Shown piece by piece: positions 52,001-63,237 of a DNA stretch of 64,000 bases (positions are counted from its first letter, which is position 1; every line of letters starts with the position of its first letter). Source of the DNA: Neckera pumila (Eukaryota; Streptophyta; Bryopsida; Hypnales; Neckeraceae); NCBI GenBank assembly GCA_963969595.1, contig OZ018416.1, forward strand, positions 17,810,065-17,874,064. Reading direction: 5' to 3'. A program made the position numbers and the translations under genes. The notes beneath the pieces were generated by a model, which was not told the DNA's origin, did no database searches, and was given only the letters and a program-made list of their open reading frames with translations.

Positions 52001-54116
52001 AAGAGGATCTGTACGAAGTGAAGAGGCGAGGCTTTAGTGACAAGCAGATTGCACATGCAACAAAGACGACCGAACTAGAAGTTCGTGCACACCGGCTTGC
52101 ACAAGGTGTGAAACCTGCTTATAAGCGTGTGGACACCTGTGCTGCGGAGTTTGAGGCTAATACCCCCTACTTGTATTCTTCCTATGATGCCGAGTGCGAG
52201 TCGGCCCCTACAAATCGGAAGAAGGTGTTAATTCTCGGAGGTGGACCCAACAGGATCGGGCAGGGAATCGAGTTTGACTACTGTTGCTGCCATGCAGCGT
52301 TCTCCCTTGCGGTATGTGTCTGAATCCCTACTTTCTCTATAGTAGCAAATAGGAAGCTCACTGAATAACCAGAATCTTTGTAGAGGTATGGAGGACAGAT
52401 TGAGCACATCAAGATAAGACTTCTTTGCCGTGATGGAGGAATTCTCATCCCGACTCCCAAAATGGAACTGTCTCTCAGTAAAAGAGCTAATTGGGCATTT
52501 GTCACATCGCTGATACGATCGACAGCTTTGGTTGCGAGTCTGCACAAAGCTATAACGTGCAATTCCTAATGGGAACCTTGGACTTTGTGCAGGCGGCTGG
52601 ATTTGAGACAATTATGATGAACTCCAACCCAGAGACCGTCTCTACTGACTACGACACCAGTGACCGACTTTACTTTGAGCCTTTGACAGCGGAAGATGTG
52701 TGCAATGTGATTGACCTGGAAAGGCCTGATGGCATCATCATTCAGTTTGGTGGTCAGACCCCACTGAAACTGGCTGTTCCCATTCAAACATACCTGGAGA
52801 AGTTCCAGCCTGATGCTGCGAGTGGAGAGGGCAAGGTGAAGATTTGGGGGACGACACCCGACTCCATAGATGCTGCTGAAGATAGGAAGAGGTTTGATGC
52901 TATTCTCAACGAGCTCGGGATTAAGTCACCGTTAGGTGGCATTGCGAAGAGCGAGGATGACGCTCTTGCAATTGCAGAGCGAGTGGGGTACCCTGTTGTG
53001 GTCAGGCCTTCGTACGTCCTTGGAGGAAGGGCGATGGAGATTGTCTACAACGATGAGAAATTGAAGACGTATTTAGAAACAGCTGTGGAGGTCGACCCCG
53101 AGCGACCTGTTCTGGTCGACAAGTATCTTATAAATGCTACCGAGATTGACGTAGACTCATTGACAGATGCCGAAGGAAGTGTGGTAATTGGAGGCATTAT
53201 GGAGCACATTGAACAGGCTGGTGTGCATTCTGGTGACTCGGCATGTGCCCTACCTTCTCAAAACGTTGGCTCAGAGGCATTGAATACCATTCGCGATTAC
53301 ACAAGCAAGCTTGCCCGCCGACTTGGAGTTGTTGGCTTGATGAACTGTCAGTATGCAATCATGTCCGATGGTGGGGTTTACATCATCGAGGCGAACCCCC
53401 GGGCTTCTCGAACTGTCCCATTTGTTTCCAAGGCCATCGGTCATCCTTTGGCCAAGTATGCTGCTCTGGTGATGTCCGGGATGACATTAGCCGATTTACA
53501 TTTTACGGAGGAAGTCATTCCTCGTCATGTTTCCGTGAAGGAAGCTGTTTTGCCCTTCGATAAGTTTCAAGGATGCGATGTGCTGTTGGGTCCTGAAATG
53601 CGAAGCACTGGAGAAGTGATGGGCATCGACTTCCACTTCGACAAGGCTTTCGCGAAGGCTCAAATTGCTGCCAACCAGAGACTGCCACTCACGGGGACCG
53701 TTTTCATTAGCATGAATGATTTGACGAAGGACAAGGTGATCCCAATTGCCAAGGGTTTCGAAGACCTTGGTTTCAAGATTTTGTGCACAGAAGGCACTGC
53801 GAATCGTCTAGAGGAAGCTGGTGTGGAGGTGGAGAAGGTGTTGAAGCTTCACGAGGGACGTCCACATGCAGCTGACTCGATCACAAACGGAGATGTTCAA
53901 CTGATGATCATCACCAGCTCAGGAGATGCTCTCGATCAGATCGACGGCAGACAATTGCGGCGACTGGCCTTGGCCTACAAGGTACCCATTATCACTACCA
54001 TTGCGGGAGCTGTTGCTACTCTCCTGGCCGTGAAGGGTTTGAAAGAGAGCCCTGTAGAGATGACGGCTCTGCAGGATTTCTTTGTCAAAGATGTCGTCTC
54101 AGCCCGAGCCAATTAA
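49037..54116 (+). CDS. CARB: Carbamoyl-phosphate synthase large subunit, plastid, 1232 aa
   Basis: Six coding exons: 49037-49490, 49947-50512, 50852-51037, 51188-51463, 51619-52311, 52593-54116 (stop TAA). The enzyme makes carbamoyl phosphate from bicarbonate, ammonia from the glutaminase small subunit (CARA) and two ATP, for arginine and pyrimidine synthesis. Residues 1 to about 145 are Ser/Ala-rich and poor in acidic residues at first, as expected of a chloroplast transit peptide. The first synthetase half begins [21 protein letters not shown]-grasp motifs include [10 protein letters not shown] in half one and [14 protein letters not shown] in half two, with [18 protein letters not shown] and [18 protein letters not shown] as paired metal/ATP sites. 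The second half begins [22 protein letters not shown]-terminal MGS-like regulatory domain follows, from about [15 protein letters not shown] leader exon probably lies at 48946-49036. Confidence 0.97.
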
Positions 54117-54934
54117 GTAGTGTCCGTACCATAATCCGGTTTTTTATTTAGAGATGAAAATATATTACGATAATCTGCTGAGTCCAATTCCTTTTGGAAG
54201 AGGAATGAAGTTTTGGAGTAGAGCTCGTTTTCTGTAGAAGCTCATGTAGAATAAGCCAACCCTAGTGCTGCTAGTTATGCGAGAGCTAATTAGGGTTATG
54301 CGGATGGATCCATATACCTGTTACTACTGTGCACCGTCTCGTTGATGGCTGAAGGATGTGAAATTACAGTCTCAGATATCAATGGAAGTGTTTTTGCATG
54401 ATTTAAACGTGTACGAAGAGTTAATTTTTATTTATGTTAAGCTATGAAGAGTTTTTGCGTGTCCTCGGCCAGCTTTTTCCAAGTCGGTAACTTATCTCCA
54501 CTTGGTTCTGTAAGTTACATGGAGACAAGCGATTGCAGCTTTCGTTCTCTTTTTTATTTTGTGCAACTGGTACCGTTGAAATTGGAGAACGACATCAAAA
54601 CTGTTTGGTGACAAAGAGGAGAGGAGCGTACTCAGCGTTTGCAGTGAAGAAATATCAGCCACCTCAATAGAAAATGACGTCAAATTCTTAAACACTTCCT
54701 GTAGCCTTGCAATCTACTCCGTATGTGTAATAATGTCCTTGTCACCACAGTTTCATCCAAGTTCGCCCATTTCACAGACGTGATAAAACTCACTGCTGAT
54801 GGTTTTTGTAAAGCTCATTCCGGGCGACTCGTTCTCGTCAAAAGAGGCTGCAAAGGTTTGACGAACCAGATCCATTAATTGCCTAAGTAAGCTCGAGCAT
54901 GAAACTTTGCCAAGTATATTCAACAGCAGGTTAC
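54117..54934 (+). other. CARB 3' UTR and spacer
   Basis: Likely 3' UTR, then DNA without recognised genes up to the start of the duplicated Atos-locus copy at about 54939. Confidence 0.45.
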
Positions 54935-54938
54935 TACA

Positions 54939-57865
54939 GAATTTCGGAGACCGTCTCCAACTGTGCCAATTGGGTTGCAGTTGTAGCGAATTCGGAGGTG
55001 GCATCAAGGCAGCGCATCGGAAAGGCCAGATTGGTGCATGCGTTTGAGGAATTTGGGAATCACCCGACTCTGAAAATTTGTTCTCGTTACGGAACGCGAG
55101 GAATTTCAGTTTACTTGCGTGGGGTTTGTGAATGATTGAACGTTAGGGTTTGGGTTTATGGCGTGGCGAGCTCGGGAGATGCAGGAACACCTTGGAGCTC
55201 GCACCGTTGTGCCCCGTCTTCATTGTCCTCGGTAATACTCTTTTGATTCTTGGTTTGAAATTGGGTGGTTATTGTTCCTGTAGTTTCATTTGCGGAGTCA
55301 GCTGGATTGGATTAGGTTGTTGCGTTTTACTTTTGGGGTGAATGAGGGCGGGTATGTACTGGAATTCTGATTTAGTGGTGACAGTGTAGAAAGGTTTGGG
55401 ATGTAGGTAAGCATGGGGTACCAGTGTCAATGGTGGTTTCATGGTTTCTTGAGCATCTAATTATTTGTTTCATAAGGTTGCTGAATGTTTCTGGCGTGTT
55501 TCTGGTGGACTTTGATCATGTTTCGGACACAAAGTACTCTGTACTTTTATGATTTGTGTTGGTTTTCTGGACTTTCTGTGTTCTTTCGTTTAATTCGGTT
55601 CCTTGTTGTGTTTAGGGCTTCATCACGGAAAGGAAAAGACTGGTAACATTGCTGTGGTGAAATGGGGGCGTAGGCATTATCTGAAGAGCTCATGGATCTT
55701 CAGGAGAGCTTACGAGGGTCCAAGGTCTGGGAAACCAATTCTTCGTGGAAGCTGCCTTGGATAGTGGTTTGAGAATTAGTGAATCGATTATACAGTATTA
55801 GAAACGGGGTTCTCGTCCTTGGAATCGTCGCTCGAGGTGCACTGTCTTGCTCTAGCTGAACAAGACTTTTGGAAACACAGGGTGGAGGTCGTAGGATTGA
55901 GCGGCCTGAATACTTTCCCAATCCAGTGTGTTCTTCTCAAGGATGTGATGCTATGAGTCACAACCATGTGAACGCAGCTGCAGGCAGTTGGACAATTTTA
56001 TGTTCTCAGATGTTTGCTGGTGTGCGGATATCAGCAACAATTGCACGGTATACGGTGATGATGTGCAGTCTTTGGGAAAGCCTTTCATGTGGATCCTTCT
56101 AACTGCCTGCCTGCAACGGAGCAGAAAGTCTCCGTGTCATATCCACTTTGTTTAATTGGGAGTGCTATCACGATTTCGGGATGATTTTCCACCATATGCT
56201 AGCTGGTGGGTGGAAGGTTAATGCGACTGAATCCATCTCCTTGATTTTCGGTCATTCTGCACCTTTGACAAGAATCTGAAGGTTTAGGTAAGTCCCGTTG
56301 TCGAGGCATCTCGGCAACAATTTGGTAGCTATAGAATTTGAGCTGAATTAAACAGTGTGTAATCAATAAACTAGCAGCGTTGTTGGAGAAGCATGGGCCT
56401 GCCTGGGCCATTTAGTGAATCAGCAACCGATATTCGGCCGGGGGGCGCTTTTGCTCGAAGTAGTACTGCTACTGACCGGGAGATTGCAGGAGCTGTTAGT
56501 CATGCTTCACCTGCTCAGAGTACTGTGACCAGAAGCCAGCATGCTAGTGAGAGGAGAGAAAGCCTTCTTGCGAATGGTGTTAAGGCCAGCGTCATTGGCA
56601 CCGGCCTCTCGACTGCTGCTGGATTGCGAGAATTCACCAAAATCATACTGCAGGAAACACACATTCTTGGAGTATCAGAATTACTTGAATCAGAGTTCAT
56701 TGGAAGTCAAGACAAAATGTTACAGTCGTTGAGTAGTTTGGCCACAAGCTAAAATCACAAGAGAGAAGCAAAGGTTTACACTGCAGAAATTTGGAAGTAA
56801 CCGGCACTTTCTATTGGACCAAAGAGTCCATTAGGGTCGATTGGTGCGCTAAATAGGCGATCCTTGGTTGGTTCCTTCGAAGAGTCTCTTCTTTCTGGGC
56901 GATTCTTGGCTGGTAAAGCCAGCCAGGTAAGTTTTACCTTGCTCATGTCCTTCTCTTTTTTAAGTGGTTTTCTAGAGTGATCGGCAGGGAAATTTCAATT
57001 TTTTTTATTTAAATCACATTTCGTGGGAGTTTGAGATCATGTTTGACCCCACTGTCATCTCTGATGAATGCTGCAGAAGCTCGATGGATTTTTGGCCCTG
57101 CTGAGTGTTACTGGAGGTAGTTGGTCCCCACCAATGAAGAAGCTGCCCTTCTCAGTCTCGTGTGTGAATGGAGATAGTTCACTTCCTTATTTCGCTTCCA
57201 TAGATGTGGCCGGGAGTTCTTTTGTTGGTAAATCAAACAGGAGTCCCAGCAAAGCGCGCTTTATAGTGCCTGTTAAAGGCGGGGTTCAATTGGTACAGTA
57301 GCACACCTCTTAGGATATTAGGTGCTTGGTCTAGGAATGTGATTTGCGTTCAAATTTTCTGATAACTAATTTACTTTTTCTTTGCTGTACACACAGCATT
57401 GCAAATGTTAAACCACTTATAAGTACTTGTGGTAGATTAATTGCATCTAAGTTTGTCTGCGTGTAGGTGTTAAGCAATCCAGAAAGGACCCCTGTGCATA
57501 CCTTTATATGTAACTACGACCTGACAGACATGCCCCCTGGTACCAAGGTATGAATTTTTATGATGTTCTGGGTGATTGCCAAAGAGGTGTTATGTAGTAC
57601 AAGGTGATAGCCTATAATTTTGAATTGGGTACTGTGTTGGTAAGATACTGTATATTTGCAAGGTGCAATGATAAATTCCTGATTGCCATGCTTTCTCTTT
57701 GTCACTGATGGTGATAAGGTTGTTGTAGGGAGGTGGCCAGTGACAATGTTGACAAGATATGCTTTTAAGATGGGGTTTCCGAGTTGGTGGGGTTTTTGAG
57801 CTCGTATTATTTTTTTATTGTGTATACATTTCTTCGGCATAAGGTCCCATTGGCATCTGATGTGG
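54939..57865 (+). pseudogene. Broken second copy of the Atos-like gene and its leader
   Basis: From 54939 to about 56513 it matches 28575-30178 (leader and start of exon 1, with ATG at 56393). Next comes an inverted block, 56519-56799, equal to the reverse complement of 30712-30990. Then it resumes at 31636 (end of exon 2), keeps exon 3 (57080-57295) and exon 4 (57468-57548), and stops inside exon 5 near 57864. Missing are 30181-30711, about 645 bp of exon 2, and 32602-34252. The exon-5 acceptor has changed from TGTAG to TGTAT. The first ORF now runs through the inverted block to a stop at 56750-56752. It cannot encode the full protein. Confidence 0.92.
56519..56799 (-). repeat. Inverted segment inside the Atos pseudogene
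   Basis: TGTGACCAGAAGCCAGCATG and AGAAAGCCTTCTTGCGAATG are the reverse complement of copy 1 at 30930-30990. The left junction lies on AGTACT, itself a palindrome present in copy 1 at 30985-30990. Opposite-strand reading of this block gives the same protein frame as copy 1's forward strand. Confidence 0.92.
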
Positions 57866-59455
57866 TGGCCAATTCTTTATAGGTATTTTTTTAGAGGTCA
57901 CCCCAATGGTGGTCCTTTGAATGTCAAATTCTATTGTTTCATCTGCAAACAATATTTGCTCTTGTAACTTGGCACTTGTGGATGCCTCTATTCTGTCGGG
58001 ACCGATATGAAAATCTCCATTCTCTATTACTTTTCACAGTACAGGAGTACTTGAAAGCCCAAGAGCGTTGCCATTGGTGTGCTGAAGGTTGTATCTGAAA
58101 TCGAGGTGCCAGTTAATAATAAAAATCTTTTCCAGACTTTTATCCAGATTCTGTTATAGAATGTTGTCGTTAGTTTTCAGAAACTTGATTGGAGATCTGA
58201 ATTTTCCTTTCTATTCTACATTGCAGTGATCACTAATCAATTTTATGATACATTGTAGTATGCTGGTGGTGTTGCTCAAGAAAATTGGAATTCTTGATAC
58301 CAATATGTTACAAATACGTAAAGACCTTTTCTAAATGACTTGTAAAATGAGGTTTGGAAATATCCTGTGCACCTAAGATTCCTCACTTAAAACAGACTTG
58401 TTGGGTATCCAATATCTGTGGAAATAAATTGGGAAAAAAATCACTTCCAGATGTTAGTGAAGGAAAGCAGATTTGGTTTGAGAGATTGGGAAAAAAATCA
58501 CAGCGAGATGAAAGTGGAAGTGAATACAATTGGATTGAGAGTTCTAAGAGATAGTATGACTACAACTGAAAGATTCAAAGGTGAGGTTGTAAGCATATGC
58601 TTCAACTTCCATTGATTGCCTCCAAGAACTTTTCAAGCTCCCATTGGTAACTTTTGAAAATTTGATGGTGTTGAGTTTGAGAAGCACTTTATTATAATTG
58701 GGTCACATGGGCAATATTTAACACCTCTTTGTTTGATGACTTCTACAAGAAATGATACTCCAGGGGTTTCCTACCTTACTCTACCATTGCTTGTTGACAT
58801 TCATCAAAAGTGATTTCAATACTTTGGTTTCATTTGTTAATTTAGTGAAGCATTAAAATTATTTGATTTCATCATCTTCTTTTGACACACATTTTTTTAA
58901 ATTAAATTTATTGTATATTTGATTGATATTATAGATTTTTGTCCTTTCATTTCATGTAGCCAAGCAATAATTTGTTGACATAGCATGAGCTTTTATAAGC
59001 AATCATTTGTTGTAGATCAATGAGGATTGAGTTTTTAGTTGAACTTTGGAATTTTGAAAGTAGCTGATGTCTTAGAATGACACCTCAGCATCATATGCAA
59101 AAATCTTAAAAGATCAAGGTTCAATCAATAAATTTTTCCAATGTGCCTTACTCTCTATATCTACTATAATGGGTGACTGGATGCAATCATATCAAGAATA
59201 AATTCAAAGTGTCACATGCACATGCACGTGGTCAAGCAATGAGTCATGAGATAAGTTTTCTAATAATAAGGCAACCTAATTTCACTATTTAGTGTAGTCT
59301 CTTGCAATTGAGATTATAGCTTCACTTTAGAAATAGGGTGACAGAGAGTCTAAGAGTGAGTTCACATAATCTCAACATCATTGTTTATTGAAGGAATGGT
59401 CATACTCATAGAAACGGCAAAATTTTGCAGCTTTTGTGTACTTGAACATGACCTT
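57866..59455. repeat. Duplicated flank, copy B
   Basis: Continues the duplication, matching 34253-36010 with small indels, and ends after a GCAGCTTTTGTGTACTTGAA stretch near 59450 (copy A about 35975-36000). It lacks one 51-bp tandem unit present in copy A, and lacks the 35905-35970 stretch of copy A. Confidence 0.85.
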
Positions 59456-59557
59456 GTTGTCTGTGTTGTGATGAATGATTTTCTAACGCCTCGAGTGCTT
59501 TCTTCCTGGGACTTTTCAGCCACCAACCTTTTAACATTCTATATGCTGGGAATTTCT

Positions 59558-59753
59558 AATATTGATGGAACGGATATTTCATTAAAATGGCGATATTCTT
59601 CCACCATTTTTCCATCTATTTTCTAGGATTAGTATAGATTTCAAACCACATGGTCTAAAGTGTAGAACTCGTTTACATTTCAGACCACTTGGTCTAAACT
59701 AACAAGATTCCAAATTTGTGGAATATTGCCATTCCAACAAAATATCCGTTATG
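59558..59753. mobile_element. Inverted-repeat element, about 195 bp
   Basis: The left arm GATGGAACGGATATTTCATT, then AAAATGGCGATATTC, pairs with the right arm GAATATTGCCATTCCAACA, then AAATATCCGTTATGG. A second, inner pair of AACCACATGGTCTAAA and GACCACTTGGTCTAAA is a direct repeat. No clear target duplication was found. Confidence 0.6.
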
Positions 59754-59759
59754 GCAGCT

Positions 59760-60520
59760 CGGCAGGTGTAGGGGAAGTTGGAATGATTTCATAATCAAAA
59801 TGTCACCCAAAGGTTTGCGATGTAAGCCATCTCTTCACTAAAGTTTCCTCATTTCCCACAAGTCTTATGCTAACGCACGTAGTTTTTGCAACGAAGAGAC
59901 CCACCTCCTTCATTTTGACGCTTACGGTAGCAAGGACCGACGCCAAAGCGTCTCTGAAAGTTCCAAGGGAGTATAGCTGCCTAGCTATTCAGGACTTTAA
60001 ATGCAATTAGTTTCTGCCTGGCTTATGAGGATACGTTTCAACACTATCAATATGCTGTAAATCTAATGAAAAATTAGCACGTCCTTTTCAATTCAGTGCA
60101 AATATAAGCTTACATATTGTTTAAAAGACCTGATGTCAAAGTTTAAAATCAGAGTTTTGTTTAGTGATAACCTAAACTCTATATAAATGAGAAAATACAG
60201 AGAATTCTCTCGACAGTGCGTACTGAAACAGAATAATCCAATTGTCGGGGTCATTTCCGATGCTTGTGGAGGACCTGCGTGTTGATCCATAAACTCTCTT
60301 AGCTTAATATTGCAAGTGTTATAATTACAATTGCAAAGACTTCTCTGCAGATGTGAAGAAAATATAAGATGACTCCATTCAAGTAGGTATCTTGGCGAGG
60401 CCAAATATTGACCAATGACTACAATTCAAAGTTTTCCTAAGCTAGTGCAAATTACTATCAAACCTGTACATGCCTGGCTCTATTTCTAAGTTACTAAGCC
60501 GGCAACAAACTATATTCTAT
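59760..60520. other. Spacer and 3' UTR of the left ASR copy
   Basis: 60100-60500 resembles, in inverted orientation, the 3' side of the right ASR gene (63240-63480). For example AAGATGACTCCATTCAAGTA followed by GGTATCTTGGC mirrors 63371-63405. No further gene was seen. Confidence 0.6.
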
Positions 60521-61456
60521 CTAGTGACGATGATGGCCATGATGGCGTCCATGATGGCGTCCACGATGGTGGCCACCACCCAAATGAGATTCTTGCTTCC
60601 GAATGTTGTTTGCTTCATGATGCTCATATAAAGCATACCCTCCCAGTTCCAAAGCTGCAGCCTCTGCAACTTGAGCTTCAACATGGTGTCGATGTGCATG
60701 AGCAGGATCCACTTTCTCTTCATGCTTCTCATACTGCATTACAAAGAACATATTTGGACGTCAAAATTACGGTCAGTCAGATGCTTCTAATCAAACATCA
60801 TACCAAGACAGAAACAGCTTGCATTGGCAACTTTCTCCAAAACTTGCAACAACACATAATCACATGAATTTTGTTTGCATTTCCTAATCTTTTACAACCA
60901 CATCAGGATGTACTTCAATGGAACTTACAGCAGCAAAAGCTACAGCCCCAAGAGCGCCCAACTCTGCACGATGCTCGTTCTGCCGATGCCGGTGCTCCTT
61001 TGTTTGCAGATACTGCAACTCTTGACCAGGATAAGCTCCATAGCCGCTGGGCTGCAGATACGGCATCACTTGTTGTCCGTACCCTTGAGCACTATAGTAG
61101 GGACCTTGCTGTCCATACACAGGGAACCTGGACCGATTCACTGGGCAGTGAGTGGTACAAAAAGAGGGGTGAATGTGGAGTGAATTTTTTCTTAATAAGG
61201 AAAGTCAAGGTCAACACTTGCCACTTGCCTTATTTGGACAAAATTCACTCCACATTCACCCCTCTTTTTGTACCACTCTGCCCAGTGAATTGGTCCAGGT
61301 TCCCTGTGTATATGGAGCCTGCTGGCCATATGCAGGAACTATCTGTTGTCCATACGGAGATTGCTGTAACGGATCATAGTTATATGAAGGAGCTCCATAA
61401 CCGTAGGACGATGACTGGTGACCATGGTGCTCGTGATGGTGGTGATGGTGCGACAT
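60521..61456 (-). pseudogene. ASR: ASR (ABA/WDS-domain) gene copy 1, coding exon interrupted by an inverted-repeat insertion
   Basis: On the minus strand the ATG at 61456 opens MSHHHHHHEHHGHQSSSYGY. Exon 1 runs to 60929 with a GTAAGT donor, and exon 2 is 60733-60521 (213 nt, the same length as in copy 2). Exon 2 carries the ABA/WDS core YEKHEEKVDPAHAHRHHVEA, then AALELGGYALYEHHEANNIR. Exon 1 is interrupted at 61118-61308 by a hairpin element, and reading through it meets a stop soon after the insertion point. Relative to the uninterrupted order, about 195 bp (a multiple of three) has been added, so the frame beyond it is kept (VYGQQGPYYSAQGYGQQ). Unless the insert is spliced out the product would be truncated before the ABA/WDS domain. 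Confidence 0.82.
61118..61308. mobile_element. Inverted-repeat MITE within the ASR copy 1 coding exon
   Basis: The ends are CACAGGGAACCTGGACC and GGTCCAGGTTCCCTGTG. The arms are about 75 bp and nearly identical (GTACAAAAAGAGGGGTGAAT and ATTCACCCCTCTTTTTGTAC), with a spacer of about 45 bp. TA lies on each side (61116-61117, 61309-61310), compatible with a Tc1/mariner-type TA target, though the left context on the coding strand carries an extra TA. Confidence 0.8.
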
Positions 61457-62480
61457 AATCACTTCTGCCAAATCCTTCAAATCCTCAAGATACTTCAAAT
61501 CTGTTTCCCAAACCCAAACTCACTCTCGCAATTCAAGACTTCTCACGCCAGAAACGAGTGTATTCAATTCAAGATTACGGTAGTCTCACAACAATTCAGT
61601 TCAAGACGTACTACTCTCGCAACTCAGTGCACTCTGTTTGCCTAATATTCTGAATCCCGTAAGTACGTTGATCCAAACGCTAGCTGGTGTAGTGAGCACG
61701 ATACATGAACTCGGCTGCAGGCACAACTATATATGAAACTATCTGTGTGCACGAGCACCGACCTCGTGTGGCGTGAAGCAGCGTTACCTGGGAGATTAAA
61801 GTGGCTTGTGAGTGAGCGAAGGTTTGCGAAGTTAAAATGTTTGGGAAGTCAACACGGCAAGCAATTGTACCGAAGATGGAGCTGTGAGACTTCGGGACAC
61901 TGGAGGCTCTTCGAAGAAAGCTTACCGGACTCTTGATTTGGACTTGGTGGAGTCCGCTTCTTTATAAGAAAACTTCTGTTCATTTGTGACCCAGTATAAA
62001 AAAAGCCAAGAAAATCTTACCGGCCGGCGAAATGTTGATGGCGGAACGCTGCCGGGCTCCTGCGACGCCAAACCTTCCTTTCCCCTGGACGTGCAGCCGC
62101 GGTCGGTTGACGCGGGGTGACGCGGCTGTCCGTCAAACTTCGGTAACTTAACCGAAGCTTTCCTCTAGTGCACTCACAAGCCGCTTCAATTCACATCCAA
62201 CGCTGCTTCTAAGGTGCCTGAGGTGCTCGGTATGGGCTCACATTGTTGATATAAATCAATAGTCACATCCACTGGGGTAACTCATGTACTGACACCAGGG
62301 TTGTCGATTGCATGTTTGGGGTCCGTTTCAGTGTTTCCAGGTTTGGGGATTCAAGCTAGTCTGTTTGTGAATTGTGGGCAATTTAGGAGAGGATTTTGTG
62401 TTTTGAGTGAATAGTTTTCAAGTGTGCAAGTGTTTCAAGGTTTGGGTCTTGAGAATTTGAAGACCCTAGCAACAGTGATT
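61457..62480. promoter_or_regulatory. Shared intergenic region between two divergent ASR genes
   Basis: About 1.0 kb separates the two start codons, with the genes facing away from each other. A GC-rich part around 62020-62150 (GGACGTGCAGCCGCGG, then GACGCGGGGTGACGCGG) includes ACGTG, the core of ABA-responsive elements; a single short core is weak evidence. TATATATG at 61729 is TATA-like for the leftward gene. Family knowledge says ASR genes respond to ABA and drought. Confidence 0.4.
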
Positions 62481-63237
62481 ATGTCGCATCATCACCATCA
62501 CGGGCACAATGGTAGCAACCAATCATCGTCGTATGGTTACGGCGCTCCAACATATAACTATGATCCATTACAGCAAGCCCCGGCTGCTCCATACGGGCAA
62601 CAGATGGATCCTGTGTATGGCCAGCCGCCTTCATATGGTGGGTATGGACAGCCAGGGCCCTACTATGGCACCCAAGGGTATGGACAACAAGTGATGCCGC
62701 ACCAGCAACCGAGCAGCTACAGTGTCTATCCTGGTCAAGATTTGCAGTATCTGCAAGCAGAGGAGCACCGGCATCGGCAGAACGAGCATCGCGTGGAGAT
62801 GGGTGCTCTTGGGGCTGTTGCTTTTGCTGCAGTAAGTTCCTGCAAACTACATCTCGATCTTGTTGTAATCTTTTTGGAGATGCAAACAAATTTCATGTGA
62901 TTATGTGTTATTGCAAGTTTTGGTGAAGGTTGCCAATGCAAGGTGTTTCTGTCTTGGTATGATATTCGATGAGAAGCATCTGACTGACCGCGATTTTGAT
63001 GTCCAAATGTTTTTTGTATTCCAGTATGAGAAGCATGAAGAGAAAGTGGATCCTGCTCATGCACATCGACACCATGTTGAAGCTCAAGTCGCGGAGGCTG
63101 CAACTCTAGGGCAGGGAGGATATGCTTTATATGAGCATCATGAAGCAAACAACATTCGGAAGCAAGAATCTCACTTGGGTGGTGGCCACCATCATGGCCA
63201 TCATCATGAACGCCATCATGGCCATCATTCTCATTAG
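62481..63237 (+). CDS. ASR: ASR protein (ABA/WDS domain) with a Gln/Tyr/Pro-rich N-terminal half, 187 aa
   Basis: Two exons, 62481-62831 (ends GCTGCA before GTAAGT) and 63025-63237 (after TTTTGTATTCCAG; stop TAG). The protein opens MSHHHHHGHNGSNQSSS, followed by a low-complexity Tyr/Gly/Gln/Pro segment to about residue 80 (YGQPPSYGGYGQPGPYYG). The ABA/WDS domain comes next: EEHRHRQNEHRVEMGALG, AVAFAAYEKHEEKVDPAH, AHRHHVEAQVAEAATLG and GGYALYEHHEANNIRKQE. A His/Gly-rich tail ends the protein (GHHHGHHHERHHGHHSH). ASR proteins are small hydrophilic stress proteins that bind Zn2+ and act as chaperones and DNA-binding factors. The single intron inside the domain is at the same place in the neighbouring copy. 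Confidence 0.93.

Noticed and set aside
60517..61183. Forward-strand frames opposite the left ASR copy
   Set aside because: They are antisense shadows of the His/Gln-rich minus-strand exons, and equivalent shadows occur opposite the right ASR gene.
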